Shown: positions 46,098-54,329 of the stretch, piece by piece | Layout of the letters: the number at the start of each line of letters is the position of its first letter | Position numbering within the stretch: position 1 is the stretch's first letter | Source: Paragorgia papillata | Taxonomy: Eukaryota > Cnidaria > Anthozoa > Scleralcyonacea > Coralliidae | Reading direction: 5' to 3' | DNA length: 64,000 nt | Assembly: GCA_035771165.1 (NCBI GenBank) | Contig: JAWNZC010000261.1 | Span: 1,553,501 to 1,617,500 of the forward strand | Notes under the pieces: generated by a model | What the model saw: only the letters and a program-made list of their open reading frames with translations | The model's database searches: none | Told to the model about the DNA's origin: nothing | Made by a program: the position numbers and the translations under genes

Positions 46098-47184
46098 AGT
46101 GCACCGTAGTGCAGTGCAGTGCAGTGCAGTACAGTGCAGTGCAGTAGAGCACAGTGCAGTAGAGTGCAGTACAGTACAGTGCAGTGCAGTAGAGCACAGT
46201 GTAATGCAGTAGAGCACAGTGCGGTGCGGTGCAGTGCAGTGCAGTAGAGCACAGTGCAGTGCAGTAGAGCACAGTGCGGTGCAGTAGAGCACAGTGCAGT
46301 GCAGTAGAGCACAGTGCAATAGAGTGCAGTACAGTGCAGTGCAGTACCAGCAGTAGAGCACAGTCCAGTGCAGTAGAGCACAGTGCAGTAGAGTGCAGTA
46401 CAGTGCAGAAGAGCACAGTGTAGTGCAGTAGAGCACAGTGCGGTGCAGTAGAGCACAGTGCGGTGCAGTAGAGCACAGTGCGGTGCAGTAGAGCACAGTG
46501 CAGTGCAGTAGAGCACAGTGCAGTAGAATGCAGTACAGTGCGGTGCAGTAGAGCACAGTGCAGTGCAGTAGAGCACAGTGCAGTGTAGTAGAGTACAGTG
46601 CAGTGTAGTGCAGTAGAGCACAGTGCAATTGCAGTGCAGTGCAGTGCAGTGCAGTGCAGTGCAGTGCAGTGCAGTGCAGTGCAGTGCAGTGCAGTGCACA
46701 GTGCAGTACAGTACAGTGCAGTGCAATGCAATGCAGTAGAGCACAGTGCAGTGCGGTAGAACACAGTACAGTGCGGTAGAACACAGTGCAGTGCAGTACA
46801 GTACAGTACAGTGCAGTACAGCGCAGTGCAATACAGTGCAGCGCAGTGCAATACAGTGCAGTGCAATACAGTGCAGTGCAGTACAGTGTAGTGCAGTACA
46901 GCGCAATACAGTGCAGTACAGTGCAGTACAGTGCAGTACAGTGCAATACAGTGCAGTACAGCACAGTGCAGTACAGCACAGTGCAGTATAGTGCAGTACA
47001 GTGCTGTATGGTGCAGTATGGTACAGTGCAGTGTAGTACAGTACAGTGCAGTGCGATGCAGTGCAGCAGTGTGATGCAATGCAGCACCGTGCAGTACAGT
47101 ACAGTACAGTACAGTACAGTACAGTACAGTACAGTACAGTATGGTACAGTGCAGTGCAGTATAGTGAAGTACAGTACAGTACAG
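46098..47184. repeat. Pentanucleotide satellite (CAGTG/CAGTA)n, ~1.09 kb
   Basis: An array of AGTGC and AGTAC units interspersed with AGAGC variants. It abuts a ~600-bp inverted-ended element holding the Polinton. The three-frame Tyr/Cys/Thr ORFs are artefacts. A shorter relative is at 62724-62945. Confidence 0.95.
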
Positions 47185-47424
47185 AGGATCACTCGATCTT
47201 TAGGTTCAATGATTATAGATCCGACATTAACATAACACATGCACAATTTACCATTTATTTTCACATTGTTTAGTCTTTTGAGTTTTGACCAAAAGGTCAG
47301 TAAGAAAACTCAACTGGTGTGGAAAATGTATTCATTACTGATGTTTCTTGTCTGAAAGACACATCGTTGTCAACATCCTCAGTCTTTCAATCTCTCAAAT
47401 GATTAAAGTTTAAAAGATAGTATC

Positions 47425-47575
47425 AGTAGTAGATAACCCCCCCCCATCCACCGACGGAAGTAGTTAATATTCAGCGTGACTCACGCACCGTGACTCACGC
47501 ATGACTCACGCCTGTGACATGATTGGGCAAGATTGGAATAATTATAGTATACATGAAGCTATATAAGCTCGGACA
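47425..47575. repeat. Polinton left terminal inverted repeat
   Basis: Matches the right end (61748-61911, inverted) over ~150 bp with a ~25-bp length difference in the middle. Contents in order: C-rich end, three TGACTCA heptamers, and ATGAAGCTATATAAG with a TATA box. Confidence 0.9.
47477..47567 (+). promoter_or_regulatory. Left inward promoter: three AP-1-like sites and TATA box
   Basis: TGACTCA at 47477-47483, 47491-47497 and 47502-47508, then TATATAAG at 47560-47567. TGA(C/G)TCA is the classic bZIP (AP-1) site. The first downstream gene (GRF protein) begins 113 bp after the TATA box. Identical logic occurs at the right end, so transcription should run inward from both ends. Confidence 0.65.
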
Positions 47576-47679
47576 TTACGATGTTAGGATTACACCTGGT
47601 CTGGTCATCTATACTTGTTCGAGACTTTAGAGAAGGATTGGAACGTTTTTGAAAGCATTAGAAATTCTACCGTCGCACA

Positions 47680-48312
47680 ATGGAATGTTTACACGGTGAA
47701 CCTGCATCTTCGACAATTACACAGAAGGGTACGTTTTGGTTTTGTGGACAGAAACCTAGTTGCGAGTTCTTTTGCCCAGAAGAAGATTGCTACATGTTTG
47801 GAAAAGCCGTAGCCTCCTTCCATGAAAGTGGATGTATACATCCAAGGTGCTATGGCCATGGACGACTAGCACAAATGCGAATGGTTAAAGATAAGATGAA
47901 GGAAAGTTACGGGAGACCATACTTTGTTTGCTCCGAACGAGGAAATCCCTGTTCGTTTTGGCAATGGGCTGATGTCTTCGAGGGTATCAAACCAATATGT
48001 CGACATGGTCTGATTTGTCGTACTAGCAAAGTCAAGAAAGAGGGTGACAACCAAGGTCGTCTGTTTTACTCGTGTCCCCACGAGAGAGAAAACTGCTGTG
48101 ACTTTTTCGAATGGAAACCGGAAGAAGATCCCCTTGAACCATTCTCCACTGTTCTGTTTAGTATGCCACCATCTTACAGATATACAGTCAAAAAGACTGG
48201 AGAGACATTCACGAGCCATGAAACTGATCATAAGAAAGCCTACGAAAAGTACCTTTTTCAAAAGTCGGTAAATGACTTGACTATAGACTTGGAAAAACTG
48301 AACATTTGCTGA
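47680..48312 (+). CDS. Triple GRF-type zinc-finger protein
   Basis: 210 residues. Three Cys/His modules resemble GRF fingers, which bind single-stranded nucleic acid in repair and topoisomerase proteins: residues 3-32 (degenerate, FWFCGQKPSCEFFC), 57-98 (GRPYFVCSERGNPCSFWQWAD) and 107-147 (best match, NQGRLFYSCPHERENCCDFFEW). The N-terminal ATG at 47680 is the first after the TATA box. Position next to the left promoter suggests early expression. A role in DNA replication or protection of single strands is plausible but inferred. It is not one of the core Polinton genes. A polyadenylation AATAAA follows at ~48347. Confidence 0.7.
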   Translation: MECLHGEPASSTITQKGTFWFCGQKPSCEFFCPEEDCYMFGKAVASFHESGCIHPRCYGHGRLAQMRMVKDKMKESYGRPYFVCSERGNPCSFWQWADVFEGIKPICRHGLICRTSKVKKEGDNQGRLFYSCPHERENCCDFFEWKPEEDPLEPFSTVLFSMPPSYRYTVKKTGETFTSHETDHKKAYEKYLFQKSVNDLTIDLEKLNIC

Positions 48313-48380
48313 ACATGTATAATTTTGTATTCTAATTATCTATCTAATAAATATATGTTTATACAGGACTCTTTTGTGAT

Positions 48381-48410
48381 TCATTTATCTCCAACTTTGG
48401 TCGTGTGAAC
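48381..48410 (+). promoter_or_regulatory. 30-bp upstream element, copy 1
   Basis: TCATTTATCTCCAACTTTGG plus TCGTGTGAAC. A second copy lies at 48852-48881, also just before a start codon; 24 of 30 bases match and all six differences are transitions. It may be a shared promoter or leader element. Confidence 0.45.
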
Positions 48411-48441
48411 ACGAATTGTTATAGACCAATACGCATATGCT

Positions 48442-48816
48442 ATGGATACAATTTTTGATGAATTAAAACAACATAACATTGATATCGATAAAGATACGTT
48501 ATCATTTTATATTCAGACATGTCTTGACGATCATCGACACCTGTTTGATAGTTTTAGCGATCAATTAGATCGTGTGAACCTTCATCATATCTATGAAGAA
48601 ATGGATCTAAATAATTTTGGAAGAATAGTCGCTTATCTCGCTTTCGTGTACAGAGTTAGCGATTCGTACGATAACCAAACGGTTCGAGAGGCCGTTCGAC
48701 GAACGGTGAATGATTTCCACAACGTAGATTTATCACAATACAAGAGGCGTAAGAATTCTTCGTTACGAATGCTTGGTCAACTGTTCCAGAGATTAATATA
48801 TGCATATATCGCCTGA
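48442..48816 (+). CDS. Bcl-2-like protein (putative apoptosis regulator)
   Basis: 124 residues from ATG 48442. Residues 57-68 NNFGRIVAYLAF match the BH1 signature NWGRIVAFF of Bcl-2 proteins. The preceding FDSFSDQLDRVN and IYEEMDL align with helices 3-4 of cellular Bcl-2/Bcl-xL (F-S-x-L-x-x-Q-L then ELF). The following VREAVRRTVNDFHNVDLSQY suits helix 5-6. The usual BH2 GGW block and a clear C-terminal membrane anchor are missing, as in some divergent viral Bcl-2s. A role would be blocking host cell death during replication. Family assignment rests on one strong motif and helix order, so it is probable, not certain. Confidence 0.55.
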   Translation: MDTIFDELKQHNIDIDKDTLSFYIQTCLDDHRHLFDSFSDQLDRVNLHHIYEEMDLNNFGRIVAYLAFVYRVSDSYDNQTVREAVRRTVNDFHNVDLSQYKRRKNSSLRMLGQLFQRLIYAYIA

Positions 48817-48851
48817 GTGTATATATATATTGCGTCGTTGCCTTTTTTCAT

Positions 48852-48881
48852 TCATTTACCTCTAACCTTAATTGTGTGAAC
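48852..48881 (+). promoter_or_regulatory. 30-bp upstream element, copy 2
   Basis: TCATTTACCTCTAACCTTAA plus TTGTGTGAAC, ending at the ATG of the small Cys-rich ORF (48882). See copy 1. Confidence 0.45.
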
Positions 48882-49088
48882 ATGACTTGCTGTGGCGGTT
48901 TACCACAAATAGCCCTTCGTAATATTTTTCGAAAGATTCGCTGCATCTCGGCGTGCTGTGGGGGGAAGATTGTGATACAGGCATCCGAATTAGATGGCGG
49001 AACAGTACCTTCACGACCTGTATTACAACCCAAAAAGTCCATCAAGTTTTGGAGGCGTAGATGCCTTATACCGTGTCGTAAAAAGTGA
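48882..49088 (+). CDS. Small Cys-rich basic ORF overlapping the integrase start
   Basis: 68 codons from ATG 48882. It starts MTCCGG and has ISACCGGK, then a basic tail. It overlaps the first 95 bp of the integrase gene in another frame and follows the conserved 30-bp element. Two CC-GG motifs could be acylated or bind metal. No family is recognised. It may instead be just the integrase leader. Confidence 0.35.
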   Translation: MTCCGGLPQIALRNIFRKIRCISACCGGKIVIQASELDGGTVPSRPVLQPKKSIKFWRRRCLIPCRKK

Positions 49089-50076
49089 CGGTAAATTCCA
49101 GATATCCCGAAACAAGATAAAAACATGGCTTAGACAGCAAGATACCTACACTTTGCATAAACCCGTACGACATAATTTTAAGCGAAATCGTGTTATTGTT
49201 GGAGCGATGGACGAGGAGTGGGAGGCTGATCTAGTAATTATGGATTCGCTTAGTAAAACAAATAATGGTTATAAATACGTTTTAACTGTTATTGATGTAC
49301 TGTCCAAATTTGCGTGGGTGGAACCATTAAAAACAAAGACTGCAGAGAGTCTGGTTAAAGCCTTTGAAAAGATACTAAAGAAAGGAAGGAAGCCTGAAAC
49401 AATTCATACCGATAAAGGAACTGAATTTACCAACAAACGCTTTCAAAAGTTATTGAAGGACAAACATATTCGATTTTTTACAACACACAACGATACCAAG
49501 GCATCCATCGTTGAACGATTTAACCGAACGTTAAAGGGGAAAATGTGGAAATATTTTACAGCAAAGAATACGTTGAAATATACCGATGTACTACAAAAAT
49601 TAGTATATTCCTACAACCATTCGAGACACCGTAGTATTGGGATGAGACCAGTTGATGTTAATCGAGAAAACGAGAGTATTGTGTGGCAAAAACTGTATGG
49701 TGATGAGTCCAGCAAACCCATCAAATATAAATTCAGCATTGGTGACCAAGTTCGGATTAGCAAAGCAAGACGTACATTCAAGAAAGGCTACTTACCTAAC
49801 TGGACCGAAGAGGTGTTCATCATCACGAAGCGAGTACCCAGACGACCGCCAGTGTACAAAATTGCCGATTATCACAGAGAAGAGTTACAAGGAACATTTT
49901 ACGAACAGGAATTGCAAAGAGTTACAAAGACAGATAGTGACTTTTATAGAATAGAAAGAGTAATTAAGTCACGCATGCATGGTAAACGTAAAGAGTATCT
50001 TGTAAAATGGTTAGGTTATCCAGAAGCTTTTAATTCCTGGGTACCACTCGATAATGTAAAAGATTTAACGAAATAA
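48994..50076 (+). CDS. INT: Polinton integrase (rve fold) with chromodomain
   Basis: 360 residues from ATG 48994. The retroviral-type core has Asp 79 (WEADLVIMDSL), Asp 140 (IHTDKGTEFTN) and Glu 174 (ASIVERFNRTL). YSYNHSRHRSIGMRP marks the end of the core, and the SH3-like KFSIGDQVRISKARR follows. Residues ~313-356 form a chromodomain (YRIERVIKSRMHGKRKEYLV, KWLGYP, WVPLDNV) that may target histone marks. The N-terminal ~65 residues match the short YYNPKSPSSFGGVDALYR region usual in Polintons. All catalytic residues are present and no stop is seen. Its product would join element ends to host DNA and give the 6-bp duplication. Confidence 0.95.
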   Translation: MAEQYLHDLYYNPKSPSSFGGVDALYRVVKSDGKFQISRNKIKTWLRQQDTYTLHKPVRHNFKRNRVIVGAMDEEWEADLVIMDSLSKTNNGYKYVLTVIDVLSKFAWVEPLKTKTAESLVKAFEKILKKGRKPETIHTDKGTEFTNKRFQKLLKDKHIRFFTTHNDTKASIVERFNRTLKGKMWKYFTAKNTLKYTDVLQKLVYSYNHSRHRSIGMRPVDVNRENESIVWQKLYGDESSKPIKYKFSIGDQVRISKARRTFKKGYLPNWTEEVFIITKRVPRRPPVYKIADYHREELQGTFYEQELQRVTKTDSDFYRIERVIKSRMHGKRKEYLVKWLGYPEAFNSWVPLDNVKDLTK

Positions 50077-50125
50077 AAATGTGTGTACCTTACAATTTGT
50101 GTTCATTTGTGTATTGTTCTTCGAC

Positions 50126-50878
50126 ATGGCAACACAGTTTTATTTAACGCTTCCAAGCAATAGCTCAATGGAATATTTTCCAGATAATACTGTAGCAAAT
50201 TTTAAAGTGAAGCTTGCTGAAACTATACAACTGACAGGCGACTGGGAAGTAGCTTTATCAGAGTTATATTACCCCCATACATGGAGCGCGATTCGAAAAG
50301 GTAGTCAACAAACGTTTCTCTATAACGCTGGAACAAAATATGACGATACGGGTATTATCCCAAATGGCTACTATAACACCATTGCTGAGCTGGTGGGGGC
50401 TTTAAACCGTAGCATGAACAAAGAGGCACGAGCCAAGATAAATTTTACGTATAATCGAAGTACACGGAAAGTTGCCGTCGATGTAAAAAATGGGGCAAAC
50501 GTTTGGTTTAGTGGTGACATTGCTACAACATTGGGGTTTCAACAAGACACCTTTATTAAAAAGAAAACCCTAAGCCCTTACGTAGCAGATGTTAACGGTG
50601 GATTTTCAGCCATGTATGTATACACCGATATCGTGGATGCACAGTTTGTCGGTGATGTCAAAGTGCCCCTACTCAGAATTGTCAATACTCAAGGAAGTTA
50701 TGGTGAAAACGTGAATGTCAGTCTCCGCAACCTACAATATATTCCTGTCAAAGTAAAGTCCTTCGAAACAATTGAAGTGAATATAAAGGACGACAAAAAC
50801 GAAAACGTATCATTTGGCTTCGGGAAGTCGATCGTGACACTTCACTTTAGACAGCGAAGATCTTCGTATTTCATTTAA
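50126..50878 (+). CDS. Penton-like minor capsid protein
   Basis: 250 residues from ATG 50126 (an upstream in-frame ATG at 50087 is less likely). The start FYLTLPSNSSMEYFPDNTVA and LTGDWEVALSELYYPHTW are typical of the Polinton single-jelly-roll minor capsid protein (penton homologue). It would occupy the icosahedral vertices. The next gene starts 2 bp after its stop. Intact. Confidence 0.85.
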   Translation: MATQFYLTLPSNSSMEYFPDNTVANFKVKLAETIQLTGDWEVALSELYYPHTWSAIRKGSQQTFLYNAGTKYDDTGIIPNGYYNTIAELVGALNRSMNKEARAKINFTYNRSTRKVAVDVKNGANVWFSGDIATTLGFQQDTFIKKKTLSPYVADVNGGFSAMYVYTDIVDAQFVGDVKVPLLRIVNTQGSYGENVNVSLRNLQYIPVKVKSFETIEVNIKDDKNENVSFGFGKSIVTLHFRQRRSSYFI

Positions 50879-50880
50879 AA

Positions 50881-51354
50881 ATGAGACATACAATTATTCC
50901 AGACGTAAAGCAATTTCAACAGCATTATTTAAGAAGACAACAAGGTGGAAGTTTACCTGGTTTCCGAGGTGCACGTATTCAGAAAGGTTACGGCATTGGA
51001 AGTTTTTTTAAAAGTATTGCACGCTTTGCAATACCTCTGGTAAAACGAGGAGCTCAAGCTATTGGAAGAAGAGCTCTGCAAGCTGTAAAAGACGTTGGTC
51101 AAGATGTTCTGGCAGGGAAGAATGTAAAGCAAGCGATAAAAGGGCGTGGTTCTGAAGCCGTGAAAGATCTTGTTCAAAAAGGGGTCCGTCGGATTACGAA
51201 CCAATCAGGAGCTGGTCGTAAACGCAAACGGGTGAATTCTCCTATAAAAGTCAAAACAAGACGTAAAACCGTCAGTCGTTCACAAACTGTGAAGAAGAAA
51301 ACATCTGAGCCTACGGAAGCACAGATTGGACCGTTTATAAAATATAAATCATGA
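50881..51354 (+). CDS. Basic core/pVI-like virion protein
   Basis: 157 residues. After an N-terminal region with GG sites (RRQQGGSLPGFRGA) that resemble adenain-type processing sites comes a Gly-rich, amphipathic membrane-active-like segment (GIGSFFKSIARFAIPLVKRG), then a very basic tail with KRKR and RRK clusters. This design resembles adenovirus pVI/pX and adintovirus counterparts. Probable roles are DNA condensation and membrane rupture after maturation by the protease at 52699. Its stop overlaps the major capsid ATG (ATGA, 51351-51354). Confidence 0.65.
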   Translation: MRHTIIPDVKQFQQHYLRRQQGGSLPGFRGARIQKGYGIGSFFKSIARFAIPLVKRGAQAIGRRALQAVKDVGQDVLAGKNVKQAIKGRGSEAVKDLVQKGVRRITNQSGAGRKRKRVNSPIKVKTRRKTVSRSQTVKKKTSEPTEAQIGPFIKYKS

Positions 51355-52697
51355 GTCAAGCTTTTAGTGCCCTACATAAAGATTCGTGTGAGTGTGGAAA
51401 ATCAGAATTAGATTTATTTGTAATGCCTGGTACACAAGTAGAAATGAATAAAGGATTTTGGGAAGATATAGATCCAGTGTCGAGTATTGGAGCTTCAGAT
51501 ACTATTGAGTTTCTGTGTGCTGCAAATTCTGATGTGTATACCGATTTAGCAAACAGTTACCTACACGTGAAAGCAAAAATAACCAACAATGATGGATCTA
51601 ATCTCGATGAAAATGTTCAAGTCGGACCTGTAAATCTGTGGATGCATGCTTTATTTTCTCAAGTAGAAGTTTACCTGAACAACAAACTTGTCACACCGTC
51701 GAGCACTGCTTATCCCTACCGATCATATATGGAAACTGTACTGAACTTTAGCAAAGACGCAAAATCATCTCATCTAACCTCAGCGCTGTTCTATAAAGAT
51801 CAAGCTGGTCGAATGGATGTCGTGAACCCTGTAGCAGTAGATGCCGATGCAAACAAGGGTTTGAAACTACGGTATGTTCATGCAAGTCAAAGTAAGTCTG
51901 TGGCTATGGAAGGAAGAATCCATTCAGACCTGTTTGCACAAGACCGTTATATACTTGGTTCTGTACCAATCAAACTCAAATTAGTGCGTTCGAGAAACCC
52001 ATTTTCCCTGGTATCGTCAGCAGATCATCCTGACTTTAAAGTGGTTTTGGAAGAATGTGTATTTCGCGTTCGACGTGTCAACGTCTCTTCTACCGTTATG
52101 ATGGCTCATACCCATGCCCTTCAACGTGTCACGGCCAAGTACCCTATTAATCGTGTCAGTTGTAAAGTGGTTTCTGTACCGAGAGGAAATATGTCAGGCA
52201 ATCAACCAAATATATTTCAAGGCCCTCTACCTAATCGAGTGGTTATCGGAATGGTTGATGCAGATGCTTATAATGGTACCTATGCCAAAAATCCTTTCAA
52301 TTTCAAAAACTACGACATTACTTCTCTTGGTCTAACGGTAAATGGAGAACATTTACCTGGAAAACCCCTACAACTGAAATTTGCAGCTGCGAGAGGAAGT
52401 AACTACGTATCCGCTTTCCAAACCTTGTATGCTGGTACTAACAAATTATTTCAAAATGACGGCAATGGTATTACACGAGATGAGTATGCCAATGGGTACA
52501 CTCTATTCGTGTTTGATCTGACAGCTGATCTGTGCCTAAGCGATCATATTCAACCGATTAAAAATGGAAATGTATCGATAGAATGTCAATTTGGAACGGC
52601 TCTGACAACAGCTATAAATATCGTGGTGCTTGGAGAATTTCAAAGTCTTATCGAAATTGACGCCAACCGCAACGTTCTGTGCGACTTTAGCAGTTAA
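51351..52697 (+). CDS. MCP: Major capsid protein, double jelly roll
   Basis: 448 residues. ELDLFVMPGTQVEMNKGFWE, the N-terminal DTIEFLCAANSDVYTDLANS segment and the C-terminal NVSIECQFGTALTTAINIVV are typical of the Polinton major capsid family. It is predicted to form the trimeric hexon-like building block of an icosahedral capsid. The frame is intact; it is followed one base later by the protease ATG, so the two are probably co-transcribed. Confidence 0.9.
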   Translation: MSQAFSALHKDSCECGKSELDLFVMPGTQVEMNKGFWEDIDPVSSIGASDTIEFLCAANSDVYTDLANSYLHVKAKITNNDGSNLDENVQVGPVNLWMHALFSQVEVYLNNKLVTPSSTAYPYRSYMETVLNFSKDAKSSHLTSALFYKDQAGRMDVVNPVAVDADANKGLKLRYVHASQSKSVAMEGRIHSDLFAQDRYILGSVPIKLKLVRSRNPFSLVSSADHPDFKVVLEECVFRVRRVNVSSTVMMAHTHALQRVTAKYPINRVSCKVVSVPRGNMSGNQPNIFQGPLPNRVVIGMVDADAYNGTYAKNPFNFKNYDITSLGLTVNGEHLPGKPLQLKFAAARGSNYVSAFQTLYAGTNKLFQNDGNGITRDEYANGYTLFVFDLTADLCLSDHIQPIKNGNVSIECQFGTALTTAINIVVLGEFQSLIEIDANRNVLCDFSS

Positions 52698-52698
52698 G

Positions 52699-53160
52699 AT
52701 GAACACTCTACAAATCCTGAACGTCCTGAAAGGTGATCCATTTACCAAGACCGTATTTAAAGACGTGTTACCATCGGATCGTCTACCAAGTCAGATATCG
52801 GAAAGACCTAGAGGTATTATTCTGAATGTGGATCCTAGTAATGGACCTGGTACGCATTGGCTAGCAATTTATCTCACTTCAGATGGACAAGGGGAGTTCA
52901 TGGACTCGTACGGACAAGGACCGGGCTTTTATAGCAAAACTTTTGAAACGTTTTTACGAGATCATGCTAGCAGTTTTACTTGGAATGAACAAACTCTACA
53001 GTCATTAGGGTCTCGAGTGTGTGGACAATATTGTTTGTTTTATGCTTTACATCGATGTAGAAATATACCCATGTCAACAATTGTTGGCATGTTTACTGAT
53101 AATAAAGAATGGAATGACATGCTAGTTCGTGACTTTATGCGTAAATATTATTGTGTGTAA
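52699..53160 (+). CDS. PRO: Adenain-like cysteine protease
   Basis: 153 residues from ATG 52699 (in-frame codons upstream belong to the capsid gene). The C5/Ulp1-type catalytic set is visible: His 53 in GTHWLAIYL, Asp 69 in FMDSYGQ, Gln 101 and Cys 108 in QSLGSRVCGQYC with 7-residue spacing as in adenain. It matures capsid and core proteins. All residues are present. AATAAA follows directly at about 53160-53165. Confidence 0.92.
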   Translation: MNTLQILNVLKGDPFTKTVFKDVLPSDRLPSQISERPRGIILNVDPSNGPGTHWLAIYLTSDGQGEFMDSYGQGPGFYSKTFETFLRDHASSFTWNEQTLQSLGSRVCGQYCLFYALHRCRNIPMSTIVGMFTDNKEWNDMLVRDFMRKYYCV

Positions 53161-53228
53161 TAAATACAAGACAATTAATGTTGTAAACAATTCTTTATTG
53201 TAATATCAAAGCTTTACAAGGAATAAAT
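53161..53228. terminator. Convergent polyadenylation region
   Basis: Contains AATAAA on the plus strand (after the protease) and TTTATT motifs that serve as AATAAA on the minus strand (end of the 53229 gene). It separates rightward capsid genes from the leftward gene block. Confidence 0.6.
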
Positions 53229-53963
53229 TTATTTAACCCATTTATATGGATGTAAGTTTTTGTCTCTTCGTTTTTGTTTTTCTTTTGTTCTTTTTGATGT
53301 TGCTGGAGATGACGTCAGGGGGGTGTCTGAAATATCTTTGGTCTTATATTCTCTTAACATACTCAAACGATTTTCATTTCTGATAATGCCTTCAGGAACA
53401 TTCATGTTTCCTAATGCTTTTGCGAACAGCTGCCATCCAGCAGGGTTGAAATTCTTTCGTTGACGTAGAGAATCGTTGACCAAGTCAACAACATTTGTAC
53501 CCGGAATGGGTCGTCCTTTAAATACCATCTGTCCTTGGTCAGTCCATCCTATGAGGTCTTTATTCGCTTTAAGTTTCTTAACCAACTGTCGAGCTCTTGA
53601 TTTCATTGTTACGGGTACACTTTCTAAAATGTCAGTTTCTATCTCTCCAGCCAACTCAGAGGGTTCTGTTTCAGCAGTCTTTTCTGTATTCGCTGGTTCT
53701 TCAGGTTTGTCATCAGCTGCGGGTGTCGATACGACGTTTACACGTACTGGTGTACTCATTCTTTTATCGTAATAATTCAGATAACGTTGAAGCGACTGAT
53801 CGTACATTTTCACTTTCTCGTCTTGTGTTATATCTTGACGTTTAAGAAGATTTTGCATTTCTGAATCTAGTTCATTCACCTGCGCTGTTAAAGGAGTGAC
53901 CAAGGGTTTCCTTCGATCTGTCATATGTTCTGGAACTAGTACCAATCTCCTGACGTGTTCCAT
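53229..53963 (-). CDS. Conserved Polinton protein of unknown function (244 aa)
   Basis: Starts MEHVRRLVLVPEHMTDRRKP. It has a helical segment with ELDSEMQNLLKRQDITQDEK and YDQSLQRYLNYYDKR, an acidic linker with EEPANTEKTAETEP, then a compact conserved half (SRARQLVKKLKANKDLIGWT, VDLVNDSLRQRKNFNPAGWQ, LFAKALGNMNVPEGII) and a basic tail. I recognise this arrangement as recurring in cnidarian Polintons but know of no assigned function. It may be a virion protein. Intact. Confidence 0.7.
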   Translation of the reverse strand: MEHVRRLVLVPEHMTDRRKPLVTPLTAQVNELDSEMQNLLKRQDITQDEKVKMYDQSLQRYLNYYDKRMSTPVRVNVVSTPAADDKPEEPANTEKTAETEPSELAGEIETDILESVPVTMKSRARQLVKKLKANKDLIGWTDQGQMVFKGRPIPGTNVVDLVNDSLRQRKNFNPAGWQLFAKALGNMNVPEGIIRNENRLSMLREYKTKDISDTPLTSSPATSKRTKEKQKRRDKNLHPYKWVK

Positions 53964-54294
53964 TATTTGGTTAAAAAACTCGCCAGTTGTTCAAGTACAG
54001 GAGCTAGGAGAAACGGTAGAAAACCTTCGCCTTCTTGTAGAATAACTTTCTTTCTTTCTTTCTTTCTGGATTACGTTTATCAGCAACAAACTTGATATGA
54101 TCGTTATAAGGGGCTAGTTTCCTTGCTGTTTTCGGAGTAATCTTAATTGTTTCACACCACACGTTCAAAAGACACTGTCTAATGGCTTCTAATAAATCGT
54201 CGTCGGCAGCTTTTATAATTGCGTTTCGCAGTTGAGGATTACACTTTGCCAATACTTTTAAAACATCGCAGTTCCTTCTTATACAAGCAGACAT
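53964..54294 (-). pseudogene. Small conserved Polinton protein, frameshifted at a GAAA run
   Basis: ATG at 54294 (MSACIRRNCDVLKVLAKCNP). A Cys-containing helical region continues to KRNPERKKERK, where a GAAA microsatellite (54046-54064) shifts the frame, and the assembled ORF stops at 54004. In another frame the expected tail (ILQEGEGFLPFLLAPVLEQL) runs to a stop at 53964, directly adjacent to the ATG of the next gene at 53963. So the ancestral gene very probably ended there. The change may be slippage in vivo or a sequencing error. The family is common in cnidarian Polintons; function unknown. Confidence 0.7.
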
Positions 54295-54329
54295 TGTCAA
54301 ATGATCGCATTGTCACTGAACAGCCCCTT

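Noticed and set aside
46041..47264. Very long Cys/Thr/Tyr/His-rich open frames on both strands
   Set aside because: They come from the stop-free AGTGC/AGTAC pentamer satellite; several frames are open at once, with no start context or domain.
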